Shown: in pieces, positions 26,017 to 32,604 of the stretch
Numbering within the stretch: position 1 is the stretch's first letter
Layout of the letters: each line of letters opens with the position of its first letter
Assembly (NCBI RefSeq): GCF_900143065.1
Contig: NZ_FRCX01000007.1
Span: 398,705-462,704, forward strand
Direction: 5' to 3'
Source of the DNA: Duganella sacchari
Lineage (GTDB): Bacteria > Pseudomonadota > Gammaproteobacteria > Burkholderiales > Burkholderiaceae_D
DNA length: 64,000 bases
Position numbers and translations under genes: made by a program
The notes under the pieces: generated by a model
Databases searched by the model: none
Told to the model about the DNA's origin: nothing
What the model saw: only the letters and a program-made list of their open reading frames with translations

Positions 26017-26175
26017 ATGACGCAGACTACGCATCCTTCCAAGCACCTGGTACGGGCTTATCTCGAACGCCGTGCGCAGGAGATCAAGCCGCCGCCAACC
26101 CCGGAAGAAATCCGCCGCCAGCTTGGCTGGGGCCTGATGGCCTTCGAGCAGAAAGTCGGCAACGGCCGCAACTGA
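26017..26175 (+). CDS. Small protein of 52 residues, unknown function
   Basis: A short reading frame starts at ATG 26017 with GGAGG five bases upstream (26007-26011) and ends at TGA 26175, nine bases before a clear terminator. The protein begins MTQTTHPSKHLVRAYLERR and continues with EIKPPPTPEEIRRQLGW, a helix-proline-helix pattern. It is soluble with no signal peptide. The ribosome binding site and terminator make it likely to be a real gene. I do not recognise the family. Confidence 0.7.
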   Translation: MTQTTHPSKHLVRAYLERRAQEIKPPPTPEEIRRQLGWGLMAFEQKVGNGRN

Positions 26176-26183
26176 CCGCCCCC

Positions 26184-26218
26184 AAAAACTCACCTGGCCG
26201 ACAGCGTGAGTTTTTTTT
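26184..26218 (+). terminator. Terminator after the 52-residue protein gene
   Basis: The stem AAAAACTCAC / GTGAGTTTTT, extended by CTG / CAG in the loop, is followed by eight Ts in all (26211-26218). Confidence 0.88.
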
Positions 26219-26319
26219 CGCCGTTCACCGAGCCTTTTCCGCCGTTCGCCGAATAGCGGTTTCGCCTTCCAGCATTCCCCGGTATTGTTATATTCATACA
26301 AACACGGGGGATAAATAAC

Positions 26320-26697
26320 ATGGATGTCGAAACCGCATACCGCTGGCGCAAGCAGTTAGTCTGGGGCCTGGCAATGATCGCCGTTGGCAGCATCATCCTG
26401 CTGGTGCAGACCGACATGCTGAACCTGGACCTGAATCCGGCACACTTCTGGCGCTACTGGCCGTGGCTGGTCGTCATCAGCGGCCTCACCAAAATCATTC
26501 CACCCACCACCCCGCGCCATTTCACCAATGGCCTGTGGGAGATCTTCTTCGCCGGCTGGTGGTACGTATCCTTTAACCATATCTGGGGCCTGGGCTTCGG
26601 CCAGACCTGGCCGGCGCTGCTGGTCGCCTGGGGCATCGGCATGCTGTTGCGGCCTTTGCTGGACAATATCTTCGCATCGATCAAGGAGCAAGCATGA
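26320..26697 (+). CDS. DUF5668 / LiaF-type transmembrane-domain protein
   Basis: This 125-residue membrane protein has three to four helices with the pattern LVWGLAMIAVGSIILLVQTD and YWPWLVVISGL, typical of the LiaF N-terminal (DUF5668) membrane domain. GGGGGA lies eight bases upstream of the ATG. The stop overlaps the start of the next LiaF-like gene (ATGA). It is the first gene of a four-gene envelope-sensing operon. Confidence 0.85.
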   Translation: MDVETAYRWRKQLVWGLAMIAVGSIILLVQTDMLNLDLNPAHFWRYWPWLVVISGLTKIIPPTTPRHFTNGLWEIFFAGWWYVSFNHIWGLGFGQTWPALLVAWGIGMLLRPLLDNIFASIKEQA

Positions 26698-27398
26698 AAC
26701 CGCGCGACCGTACTCCCGCCACGCAAATGGCCATCGGCCTGTTCGTCATCGGCATCGGCTTGCTGTTCTTACTGGATAACCTGGGCTGGGTGGACCTGAA
26801 CTTCCGCATGCACCTGGTACCGATGGTGCTGATCGGCGCCGGTATCCTGAAAGTGATGCAGACCCGTACCCAGTCCGGCATGGTGATTGGCGGCGTGCTG
26901 ATCGCCGCTGGCTGTGTGGTGCTGCTCAAGCAGACGGGCATTCTGGACGTCGACTGGCGCACACTGTGGCCGGTATTGATGATTGCCGCCGGTGTGGCCG
27001 TGGTCTACAAGTCCAGCATCAACCGCAGCGCGATGGAAAAGGATGGCATGTCGCTGGAGAAGGCCGGGGGCGACTCCGTCGTCAACGTCACGGCCATCAT
27101 GGGCGGCTACAAGCGCCGGGTAACGACGCCGGATTTCCGTGGCGGTGAAATCACCACCATCATGGGCGGCTGCGACCTGGACCTGCGCCAGTCCTCGATC
27201 AACGGCGACGCGGTGCTGACCGTGTTTGCCATGTTTGGCGGCATTACCATCAAGGTGCCGGTGGACTGGAACGTGGTGATCGACGGTACGCCCATCATGG
27301 GCGGCTTTGAAGAAAAGACCGTACCACCCAGCGCGTCCGGCAAGCGTCTGATCCTGCGCGGCTACGTCATCATGGGCGGCCTGGAAGTGCGTAACTGA
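26694..27398 (+). CDS. LiaF-like membrane protein (DUF5668 plus C-terminal LiaF domain)
   Basis: Residues about 8-105 form a hydrophobic DUF5668 domain. Residues about 125-234 form the beta-helical LiaF C-terminal domain, marked by four repeats of an IMGG-type turn (TAIMGGYKRR, TTIMGGCDLDL, AMFGGITIKV, PIMGGFEEKT). In Firmicutes, LiaF keeps the LiaRS two-component system off until the envelope is damaged. Here the partner genes are a LytS-type kinase and a LytTR regulator, which begin at the last base of this gene. Confidence 0.88.
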   Translation: MKPRDRTPATQMAIGLFVIGIGLLFLLDNLGWVDLNFRMHLVPMVLIGAGILKVMQTRTQSGMVIGGVLIAAGCVVLLKQTGILDVDWRTLWPVLMIAAGVAVVYKSSINRSAMEKDGMSLEKAGGDSVVNVTAIMGGYKRRVTTPDFRGGEITTIMGGCDLDLRQSSINGDAVLTVFAMFGGITIKVPVDWNVVIDGTPIMGGFEEKTVPPSASGKRLILRGYVIMGGLEVRN

Positions 27399-28477
27399 TG
27401 CAGGAGATTTCCTCCACGCGGCAGGGACTGATTACCTACCTGCTGGTGTGGCTGTTTCTGGGCTGTGCGTTGGGCGGGGTGATCTCGGTAGCCAGCGGCA
27501 CGCCGCTGGTCAATGCCTTGCTGTTTGCGATTCCCATGAACCTTGTGTATGCGTTCGAGTCGGGCTACTCGGCCTATTATCTGTGCCGGGCCTACCCGCT
27601 GGGCAGCCGGCGCGCGGCATCGATTACGCTGGTGCTGACCGTGGCGGCGCTGGTGTCCGGGTTCCTGTGGCTGCTGATCGGCAGCTTGTGGAACAGCCTG
27701 TGCCTGCTGCCGGGCGTAAGCTGGGCCGGGATCGCGTTCACCTCGCAGCTGTCCCTGCTGCTCGTCGGTCTGGGGACTTTGCTGTATGGCTTTGCGGCGG
27801 CGCTGCATTATCTGGTGATCGAATTTGTGCGGGCCAAGGGCGCGGAGCAACGCGAGCTGGAGTCGCTGCTGATGGCGCAGGAAGCCGAGTTGCGCATGCT
27901 GCGCACCCAGATCGATCCGCACTTCCTGTTCAACAGCCTGAACTCGATCAGCGCGCTGACGTCGCAGGACCCCAAGGCAGCGCGGCGCATGACGCTGGAA
28001 CTGGCCAGCTTCTTCCGCCAGAGCCTGGGGATGGAAGCGCACAAGAAAGTCACGCTGGGTGAAGAGATGGTTCTGATACGGCACTTCCTGGCGATCGAGC
28101 AGGTGCGCTTTGGCGAGCGGCTGCAGGTGGTGGAGCTGATGGGCGAGGGGGCTGCGGAATGCCTGGTGCCGCCGATGATTATCCAGCCACTGGTGGAGAA
28201 CGCGGTCAAGCATGGCATCTGCAATATGCCGGAGGGCGGCACCATCACGATCAGCGCACACCGTGCGGGATCGATACTCAACATCCGCGTGGCCAATCCG
28301 GTGGATGAGGACATGTCGTCGCTGCGCAGCGAAGGTCATGGCATCGGACTGACCAACGTGCGCCAGCGTTTATCTGGCGCATATAAACACGAAGCCGGGA
28401 TCCAGTGGGGCCGGCATGAGAACAGCTTTGGCGTGGACATCACAATGCCCGCGCAAACGAGCGAACAGGGGGAGTAG
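27398..28477 (+). CDS. LytS/YehU-type sensor histidine kinase
   Basis: Five or so membrane helices in the first 150 residues form an input domain. It is followed by the His_kinase (PF06580-type) box TQIDPHFLFNSLNSISAL with the phospho-accepting histidine near residue 175. The ATPase domain has VENAVKHG (N-box) and GHGIGLTNVRQRL (G-box). The 359 residues and the short loop between boxes are normal for this family. It overlaps the LiaF-like gene by one base and precedes its response regulator by three bases. Confidence 0.92.
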   Translation: MQEISSTRQGLITYLLVWLFLGCALGGVISVASGTPLVNALLFAIPMNLVYAFESGYSAYYLCRAYPLGSRRAASITLVLTVAALVSGFLWLLIGSLWNSLCLLPGVSWAGIAFTSQLSLLLVGLGTLLYGFAAALHYLVIEFVRAKGAEQRELESLLMAQEAELRMLRTQIDPHFLFNSLNSISALTSQDPKAARRMTLELASFFRQSLGMEAHKKVTLGEEMVLIRHFLAIEQVRFGERLQVVELMGEGAAECLVPPMIIQPLVENAVKHGICNMPEGGTITISAHRAGSILNIRVANPVDEDMSSLRSEGHGIGLTNVRQRLSGAYKHEAGIQWGRHENSFGVDITMPAQTSEQGE

Positions 28478-28480
28478 GGT

Positions 28481-29212
28481 ATGCGTATCATCATTGTGGA
28501 CGATGAAATGCTGGCGCGCGGCGTGGTGCGCGAATATCTGTCCGAGCATGCAGATGTGGAGGTGGTGGCCGAATGCGCCAACGGCTTCGAGGCGGTGAAG
28601 GCGATTACCGAGCTGTCGCCGGATCTGGTGTTCCTGGACATACAGATGCCCAAACTGGACGGCTTTGAGGTGGCCGAGCTGGCGGGCAGCAAAACACGCT
28701 ACATCTTTGCGACGGCGTTTGACCAGTACGCGATCAAGGCCTTTGAATTTCATGCGCTGGATTACCTGCTCAAGCCTTTCAGCCAGCAGCGCTTCGACCA
28801 GGCGCTGGCGCATGCGCGCGCCAACATGGGCAAGAAAGATGGCGCCATCGAGCAGATGGTGCGCGAGGCCACCGGCCGCAACAAGCCGCTGGGCCGGGTG
28901 CTGATACGCGACGGCGCCAAAGTCCACGTCATCAATGCCGACAAGATCGAGCATGTGGAAGCGCAGGACGACTATGTGCAGATCCGTTCCGAAGGCAAGT
29001 CCTACCTCAAGAACCAGCGCATGACGGAGCTGGAAGAGCAGCTGGACCCGGAGCAGTTCCTGCGCATTCACCGCTCATGGATCGTCAACATCGCCTTTGT
29101 TGACCGCATCGAACAGGCAACCAAGGACAGCTATGTCGCCATCCTGAAGGACGCCAGCCGTGTGCCGATCAGCCGCAGCGGCTACCAGAAAATCCGCGCG
29201 GTGATCCAGTAG
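28481..29212 (+). CDS. LytTR-family response regulator
   Basis: The receiver domain (about 1-120) has the acidic pair DDE at the N-terminus, the phospho-accepting aspartate in LVFLDIQMP and the lysine in YLLKPF. The LytTR DNA-binding domain (about 140-240) shows VEAQDDYVQI and FLRIHRSWIVNI. At 243 residues it is typical of AlgR/YehT-like regulators. It is the cognate partner of the upstream kinase and probably activates envelope genes and perhaps its own operon. Confidence 0.94.
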   Translation: MRIIIVDDEMLARGVVREYLSEHADVEVVAECANGFEAVKAITELSPDLVFLDIQMPKLDGFEVAELAGSKTRYIFATAFDQYAIKAFEFHALDYLLKPFSQQRFDQALAHARANMGKKDGAIEQMVREATGRNKPLGRVLIRDGAKVHVINADKIEHVEAQDDYVQIRSEGKSYLKNQRMTELEEQLDPEQFLRIHRSWIVNIAFVDRIEQATKDSYVAILKDASRVPISRSGYQKIRAVIQ

Positions 29213-29230
29213 TGACTTGAGTTACTTGAG

Positions 29231-30244
29231 TTACTTGAGGATGGCTGCGGCATCCACCATGTCCACACCCTGCAGCTGCCCCAGCAGGCTGTCGAACCAT
29301 GGCTTGTGCGACAGACCGACGATCGACAGCACGCGGGCGCCAGGCTTTTCACGGAAGGTTTCGCGGATGTTGGCCACCATGCGCAGATTGCGCACCTCCC
29401 AGCCCGCGACCCAGATCTGCGGATAACCCTCGGCCGATTTGGCGCGCAGCGCGGGGACGATGTTGGCCTCGGCGTAAATGCGCAGGCTTTCAGGCTCGTT
29501 GAGATAGCGGTAGAGCGGCAGATAGTCTGTCGACTGGCGCAAGACGGCTTCCTGTTTCTCGCGCTGGTTCAGCGCTGCGCGGTCAGATGCCCATGCGGCT
29601 TCAATGGATTTGCCAAAGGCCTTTTCGTCAGGCAGGCTGATATTGTCTCCGGTGTGATTGTCTACCGGGTGGACGCGCTGCAGACCAAGGCGCGCGGCCA
29701 GGCGGGCGGCGATCTGGTAGTCCTCGTTATTGCGCACGCTGATTTCTTTCAGCTTGTCGATCAGTGCTGGCGTCAGACCGTCGCCGGTCTTGCGTTCGGC
29801 TTCCGGCAGTTGCAGCCATTGCACATACGCCGATGCAGGTTCGTTCGCTGCCAACATCACCGCTGCCAGATGTCGCCGCTGGTCCGGCGACGGCTGCGAC
29901 GGCCAGGTCTTGAACATCCTGTTCATCTCCGCGATGGCGGCAGTGTCAGTTGGCGGGCAATAGTCAGCGCCATATTTTGCCGGCTGGCGCGCGGCGAGAT
30001 CGCACTCTTCGCCGGGCAGCGCCTCAATGGTGATGATGTCGGGTTGATAGGCGGCCAGCCGGTCCAGTACACGATCAAGGACGGCGGGATTAAAGCCGGC
30101 CGGCATGGAATTCAAGTGCATGGTGCCCAGCACCAGAACCTTGGAACGGGGACCGGCCATGTTTTTGTCCAGCGTCGTCAAATCAAGCCGCGCCTGTGCT
30201 GCAAATGGAACGGCCAACAACATCCATACTGCCCATTTCTTCAT
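29231..30244 (-). CDS. DUF5694-type secreted protein
   Basis: The 337-residue protein has a signal peptide (MKKWAVWMLLAVPFAAQA) and a TraB/ChaN-like N-terminal motif KVLVLGTMHLN. This is followed by IITIEALPGEECD and the late RVLSIVGLSHK. ATG 30244 is chosen over an upstream in-frame codon because AAGGAGGG lies eight bases before it. The function is unknown; relatives are sometimes compared with haem-binding or peptidase-like TraB/ChaN folds. The 3' end lies in a short tandem repeat of a 9-mer that repeats the stop codon. Confidence 0.82.
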   Translation of the reverse strand: MKKWAVWMLLAVPFAAQARLDLTTLDKNMAGPRSKVLVLGTMHLNSMPAGFNPAVLDRVLDRLAAYQPDIITIEALPGEECDLAARQPAKYGADYCPPTDTAAIAEMNRMFKTWPSQPSPDQRRHLAAVMLAANEPASAYVQWLQLPEAERKTGDGLTPALIDKLKEISVRNNEDYQIAARLAARLGLQRVHPVDNHTGDNISLPDEKAFGKSIEAAWASDRAALNQREKQEAVLRQSTDYLPLYRYLNEPESLRIYAEANIVPALRAKSAEGYPQIWVAGWEVRNLRMVANIRETFREKPGARVLSIVGLSHKPWFDSLLGQLQGVDMVDAAAILK

Positions 30245-30318
30245 GCCGACTGCCCTCCTTGATGATGAGATTGACAGTGTACGAAAACATCGGAGACCTC
30301 TCAATCGTTTCGTTCATG

Positions 30319-30349
30319 TTGTCTGCGATCGCATGGACGATGGTACAAT
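30319..30349 (+). promoter_or_regulatory. Probable promoter of the mgtC transcript
   Basis: A good -10 hexamer TACAAT lies at 30344-30349. A weaker -35, TTGTCT, lies at 30319-30324, with a 19-base spacer, longer than ideal. It would start transcription near 30356 and give a leader of about 225 bases before MgtC. Confidence 0.5.
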
Positions 30350-30379
30350 CCGCGAGTTTTCAATTTAGGAGTTCTTCCT

Positions 30380-30430
30380 GTGGACAGTTCCAGTAGTCGA
30401 TCTTTCATCGACCAACCACAGGCAAGGTAA
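30380..30430 (+). CDS. Candidate 16-residue leader peptide upstream of mgtC
   Basis: A GTG at 30380 has the full Shine-Dalgarno AGGAG (30367-30371) at an eight-base spacing. It opens a frame of 16 codons, VDSSSSRSFIDQPQAR, ending at TAA 30428-30430. The peptide starts with four serines out of five residues and has one proline codon. Its stop lies inside the left arm of a strong hairpin, so ribosome position would decide whether the hairpin forms. This is the layout of a translation-controlled attenuator. Expression is an inference; no homolog is known to me. Confidence 0.55.
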   Translation: MDSSSSRSFIDQPQAR

Positions 30431-30463
30431 CCGCGTCTCTCATTGCGCCGCTACCTCGCCTGT
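30418..30463 (+). promoter_or_regulatory. Leader hairpin overlapping the leader-peptide stop
   Basis: ACAGGC (30418-30423) pairs with GCCTGT (30458-30463), and AGGTA (30425-30429) with TACCT (30452-30456), separated by one A-C mismatch. Further GCG/CGC pairing lies inside. No T-run follows. Outer ACCAC / GTGGT pairing could extend it. It is probably a switch controlling mgtC by structure or Rho rather than a simple terminator. Confidence 0.6.
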
Positions 30464-30580
30464 CCGGCGGGTAGTGGTATCTGCGGCCTGATGCTGGCCG
30501 TTGTAGCTGCTTCCCATGTAATTCGTTTGCCACGGCCTTCGGTGGCGGCCTCCGTGCGCGGATGGCTTGAGGAGAAAAAT

Positions 30581-31297
30581 ATGGCAGTACTGCAAAACAT
30601 CAACCTGGATTCCTTTCTCGATACGCTGATCAGCCTGACCGCCGCCTTTATTCTGGGTGGTATGATCGGCTTTGAGCGCCAGTACCGGCAGCGTACCGCC
30701 GGCCTGCGCACCAACGTGCTGGTGGCCGTCGGCGCGGCGGTGTTTGTCGACATGGCGAATCGTCTCAATGGCCGCGAGGCGGCCGTGCATGTCGTGGCTT
30801 ACGTGGTGTCAGGGATCGGCTTCCTGGGCGCTGGCGCCATCATGCGCGAAGAAGGCAATGTGCGTGGCCTGAATACGGCTGCCACTTTGTGGGGCTCTGC
30901 GGCCGTCGGCGCGGCGGCAGGCGCAGACCTGATACTGGAAGCGATGCTGGCCACCGTGTTTGTGCTGGCGGCGAATACGCTGCTGCGTCCCATCGTCAAC
31001 ACCATCAACCGCAAGCCGCTGGATGTGGAATCGGCCGAGGTCACCAACACCGTGTATGTCATCGCCGAACGCGCGCAGCAGAAGCAGGTGCTGGCGCTGC
31101 TTGAAGCGGAACTGGAGCGCGCCAACTATCCGGCGCGCGATCTCGAAATCCACGCGTTCGGGCAGGAGGACGTGGAGATTGAAGCGACACTTGCCGCGAC
31201 TTCCGTGGATGGCGATGAACTCGATGCCCTGATACGCAACCTGGCCGTCAAGCCGGCGGTGAAGCAGGTATTCTGGAGTCCGAGCACCAGCGAGTAG
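30581..31297 (+). CDS. MgtC/SapB-family membrane protein
   Basis: The 238-residue protein has the MgtC hydrophobic domain (about 15-140) with AAFILGGMIGFERQYRQRTAGLRTNVLVAVGAA and GIGFLGAGAIMREEGNVRGLNTAATLW, whose polar residues are family hallmarks. A cytoplasmic ACT-like C-terminal domain follows (about 155-235). MgtC proteins help cells live at low magnesium. ATG 30581 follows GAGGAG by seven bases. Upstream in-frame codons back to 30443 are judged to be leader RNA. The leader structure suggests post-transcriptional control, possibly by magnesium. Confidence 0.93.
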   Translation: MAVLQNINLDSFLDTLISLTAAFILGGMIGFERQYRQRTAGLRTNVLVAVGAAVFVDMANRLNGREAAVHVVAYVVSGIGFLGAGAIMREEGNVRGLNTAATLWGSAAVGAAAGADLILEAMLATVFVLAANTLLRPIVNTINRKPLDVESAEVTNTVYVIAERAQQKQVLALLEAELERANYPARDLEIHAFGQEDVEIEATLAATSVDGDELDALIRNLAVKPAVKQVFWSPSTSE

Positions 31298-31368
31298 CGT
31301 GACAATGCGCGGATTTTTCCAGACGCTCAGGATGATATGCTTGGGTGATTACCAAGGAGATCATTGTC

Positions 31369-31788
31369 ATGCAAAAGTGCATCGCATCTGCTGTTCTGGC
31401 TTTATCCGCGACCACCGCCTTTGCCGCGCCGGCCGATGCCGACGCGGTTGAAAAGGCAAAGCAGGCAGCACAGAGCTGGCTGACGTTAGTCGATTCAAGC
31501 CAGTATGCGGCGACGTGGGAACAGGCGGCGCAGCCGTTCAAGTCCGCAGTGACCAAGTCGGACTGGGAAAAGGCAGCAGGGGCGGTTCGCACGCCGGTCG
31601 GGAAAATGGAACAGCGGGTCCTGGCTTCCGCAGCGTACACAGAGAATTTGCCCGGCGCGCCGGCCGGCCAATACGTCGTGATCCAATATAAAACGCAGTT
31701 TTCAAAGAAGCCCGCCGCCGTCGAGACGGTGACGCCGATGAAAGGCGCGGATGGCGTCTGGCGCGTGACGGGCTACTTCCTCAACTAG
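31369..31788 (+). CDS. DUF4019 family exported protein
   Basis: The 139-residue protein has a signal peptide (ending AFA, about residue 20) and the DUF4019 pattern AAQSWLTLVDSSQYAATWEQAA, then LPGAPAGQYVVIQYKTQF and a closing WRVTGYFLN. AAGGAG sits nine bases before ATG 31369, so an upstream in-frame start is not used. It is probably periplasmic; function unknown. It is convergent with the SDR gene, two bases apart. Confidence 0.87.
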   Translation: MQKCIASAVLALSATTAFAAPADADAVEKAKQAAQSWLTLVDSSQYAATWEQAAQPFKSAVTKSDWEKAAGAVRTPVGKMEQRVLASAAYTENLPGAPAGQYVVIQYKTQFSKKPAAVETVTPMKGADGVWRVTGYFLN

Positions 31789-31790
31789 GA

Positions 31791-32555
31791 CTAGGTGCGG
31801 TTGATCGACACGCCGCCGTCCACCAGCAGCGCGGTGCCAGTCACAAAGCTGGAGGCGTCGGATGCCAGGTACAGCGCGGACTGCGCAATCTCCTGCGGTT
31901 CCGCCATGCGCTTGAGTGCGTGCAGATTCTCGACGAACTGGCGCGCTTCCGGCGCTGCGGTGGCGGCGCGGCCCATCGGCGTATCGGTGCCGCCCGGGAG
32001 CAGGGCATTGACGCGTATGCCCTGGCGGCCGCATTCCGCCGCAATCACCTGCGTCAGGCCGATCATGCCTGCCTTGCTGGCCGCGTAAGCCCCCATGCCC
32101 GGCATGCCCACCGTGTAGCCGACAAACGTGGACGTGAAGATGATGGAGCCACCGCCACGCGCGGCCATGGCCGGTATCTGGTATTTCACACCGAGGAAGG
32201 CACTGGTCAGGTTGATGGCCAGGGTATCGTTCCAGTCGCGCAGGTCCGTGTCCTGAATTGGACCCGATGGCCCCATCGTGCCGGCGTTGTTGAAGGCGAT
32301 ATCCAGACCGCCAAAGCGCTCCTCGGCCGTTTGCACCAGCCTTTGGGCCAACTGCTCGTTGCGGATGTCACCGGCTACCGCGATGGCCACGCCGTCTTCC
32401 TGCCGGATCTGCTCCACCAGGACGTTGAGTTCTTCGATACGCCGGGCCGTGACCACCAGCTTGGCGCCATGTTGCGCAAACAGGCGCGCGGTGTGATAGC
32501 CGATGCCGGAACTGGCGCCAGTGATGATGGCGACTTTGCCCGCTAACTGTTTCAT
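31791..32555 (-). CDS. Short-chain dehydrogenase/reductase (SDR)
   Basis: This is a classical SDR of 254 residues. The NAD(P) motif TGASSGIG is at about 12-19, NNAG at about 90, and the catalytic S-Y-x-x-x-K appears as SIIFTSTF ... YAASK near 140-160. The glycine-rich C-terminal DGGVSINRT is typical. R37-R38 after the second strand (VVTARR) suggests NADP preference. The substrate is unknown. Confidence 0.92.
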   Translation of the reverse strand: MKQLAGKVAIITGASSGIGYHTARLFAQHGAKLVVTARRIEELNVLVEQIRQEDGVAIAVAGDIRNEQLAQRLVQTAEERFGGLDIAFNNAGTMGPSGPIQDTDLRDWNDTLAINLTSAFLGVKYQIPAMAARGGGSIIFTSTFVGYTVGMPGMGAYAASKAGMIGLTQVIAAECGRQGIRVNALLPGGTDTPMGRAATAAPEARQFVENLHALKRMAEPQEIAQSALYLASDASSFVTGTALLVDGGVSINRT

Positions 32556-32604
32556 GTCTGATCTCCTTATCGTGTTGGGTCAGGCGCCACGATAAGGTCC
32601 GGCA

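Noticed and set aside
29214..29240. Tandem 9-mer (GTTACTTGA) repeated nearly three times at the end of the DUF5694 gene
   Set aside because: It only duplicates the last codons and stop of that gene. It is too short to support a mobile or regulatory role.
30443..30580. N-terminal extension of MgtC by 46 codons
   Set aside because: The segment overlaps the leader hairpin, lacks a start with a ribosome binding site and does not resemble MgtC N-termini, whereas ATG 30581 has GAGGAG.
30356..30580. M-box (ykoK) magnesium riboswitch
   Set aside because: None of the conserved M-box loops were recognised; only the leader-peptide plus hairpin layout is supported.
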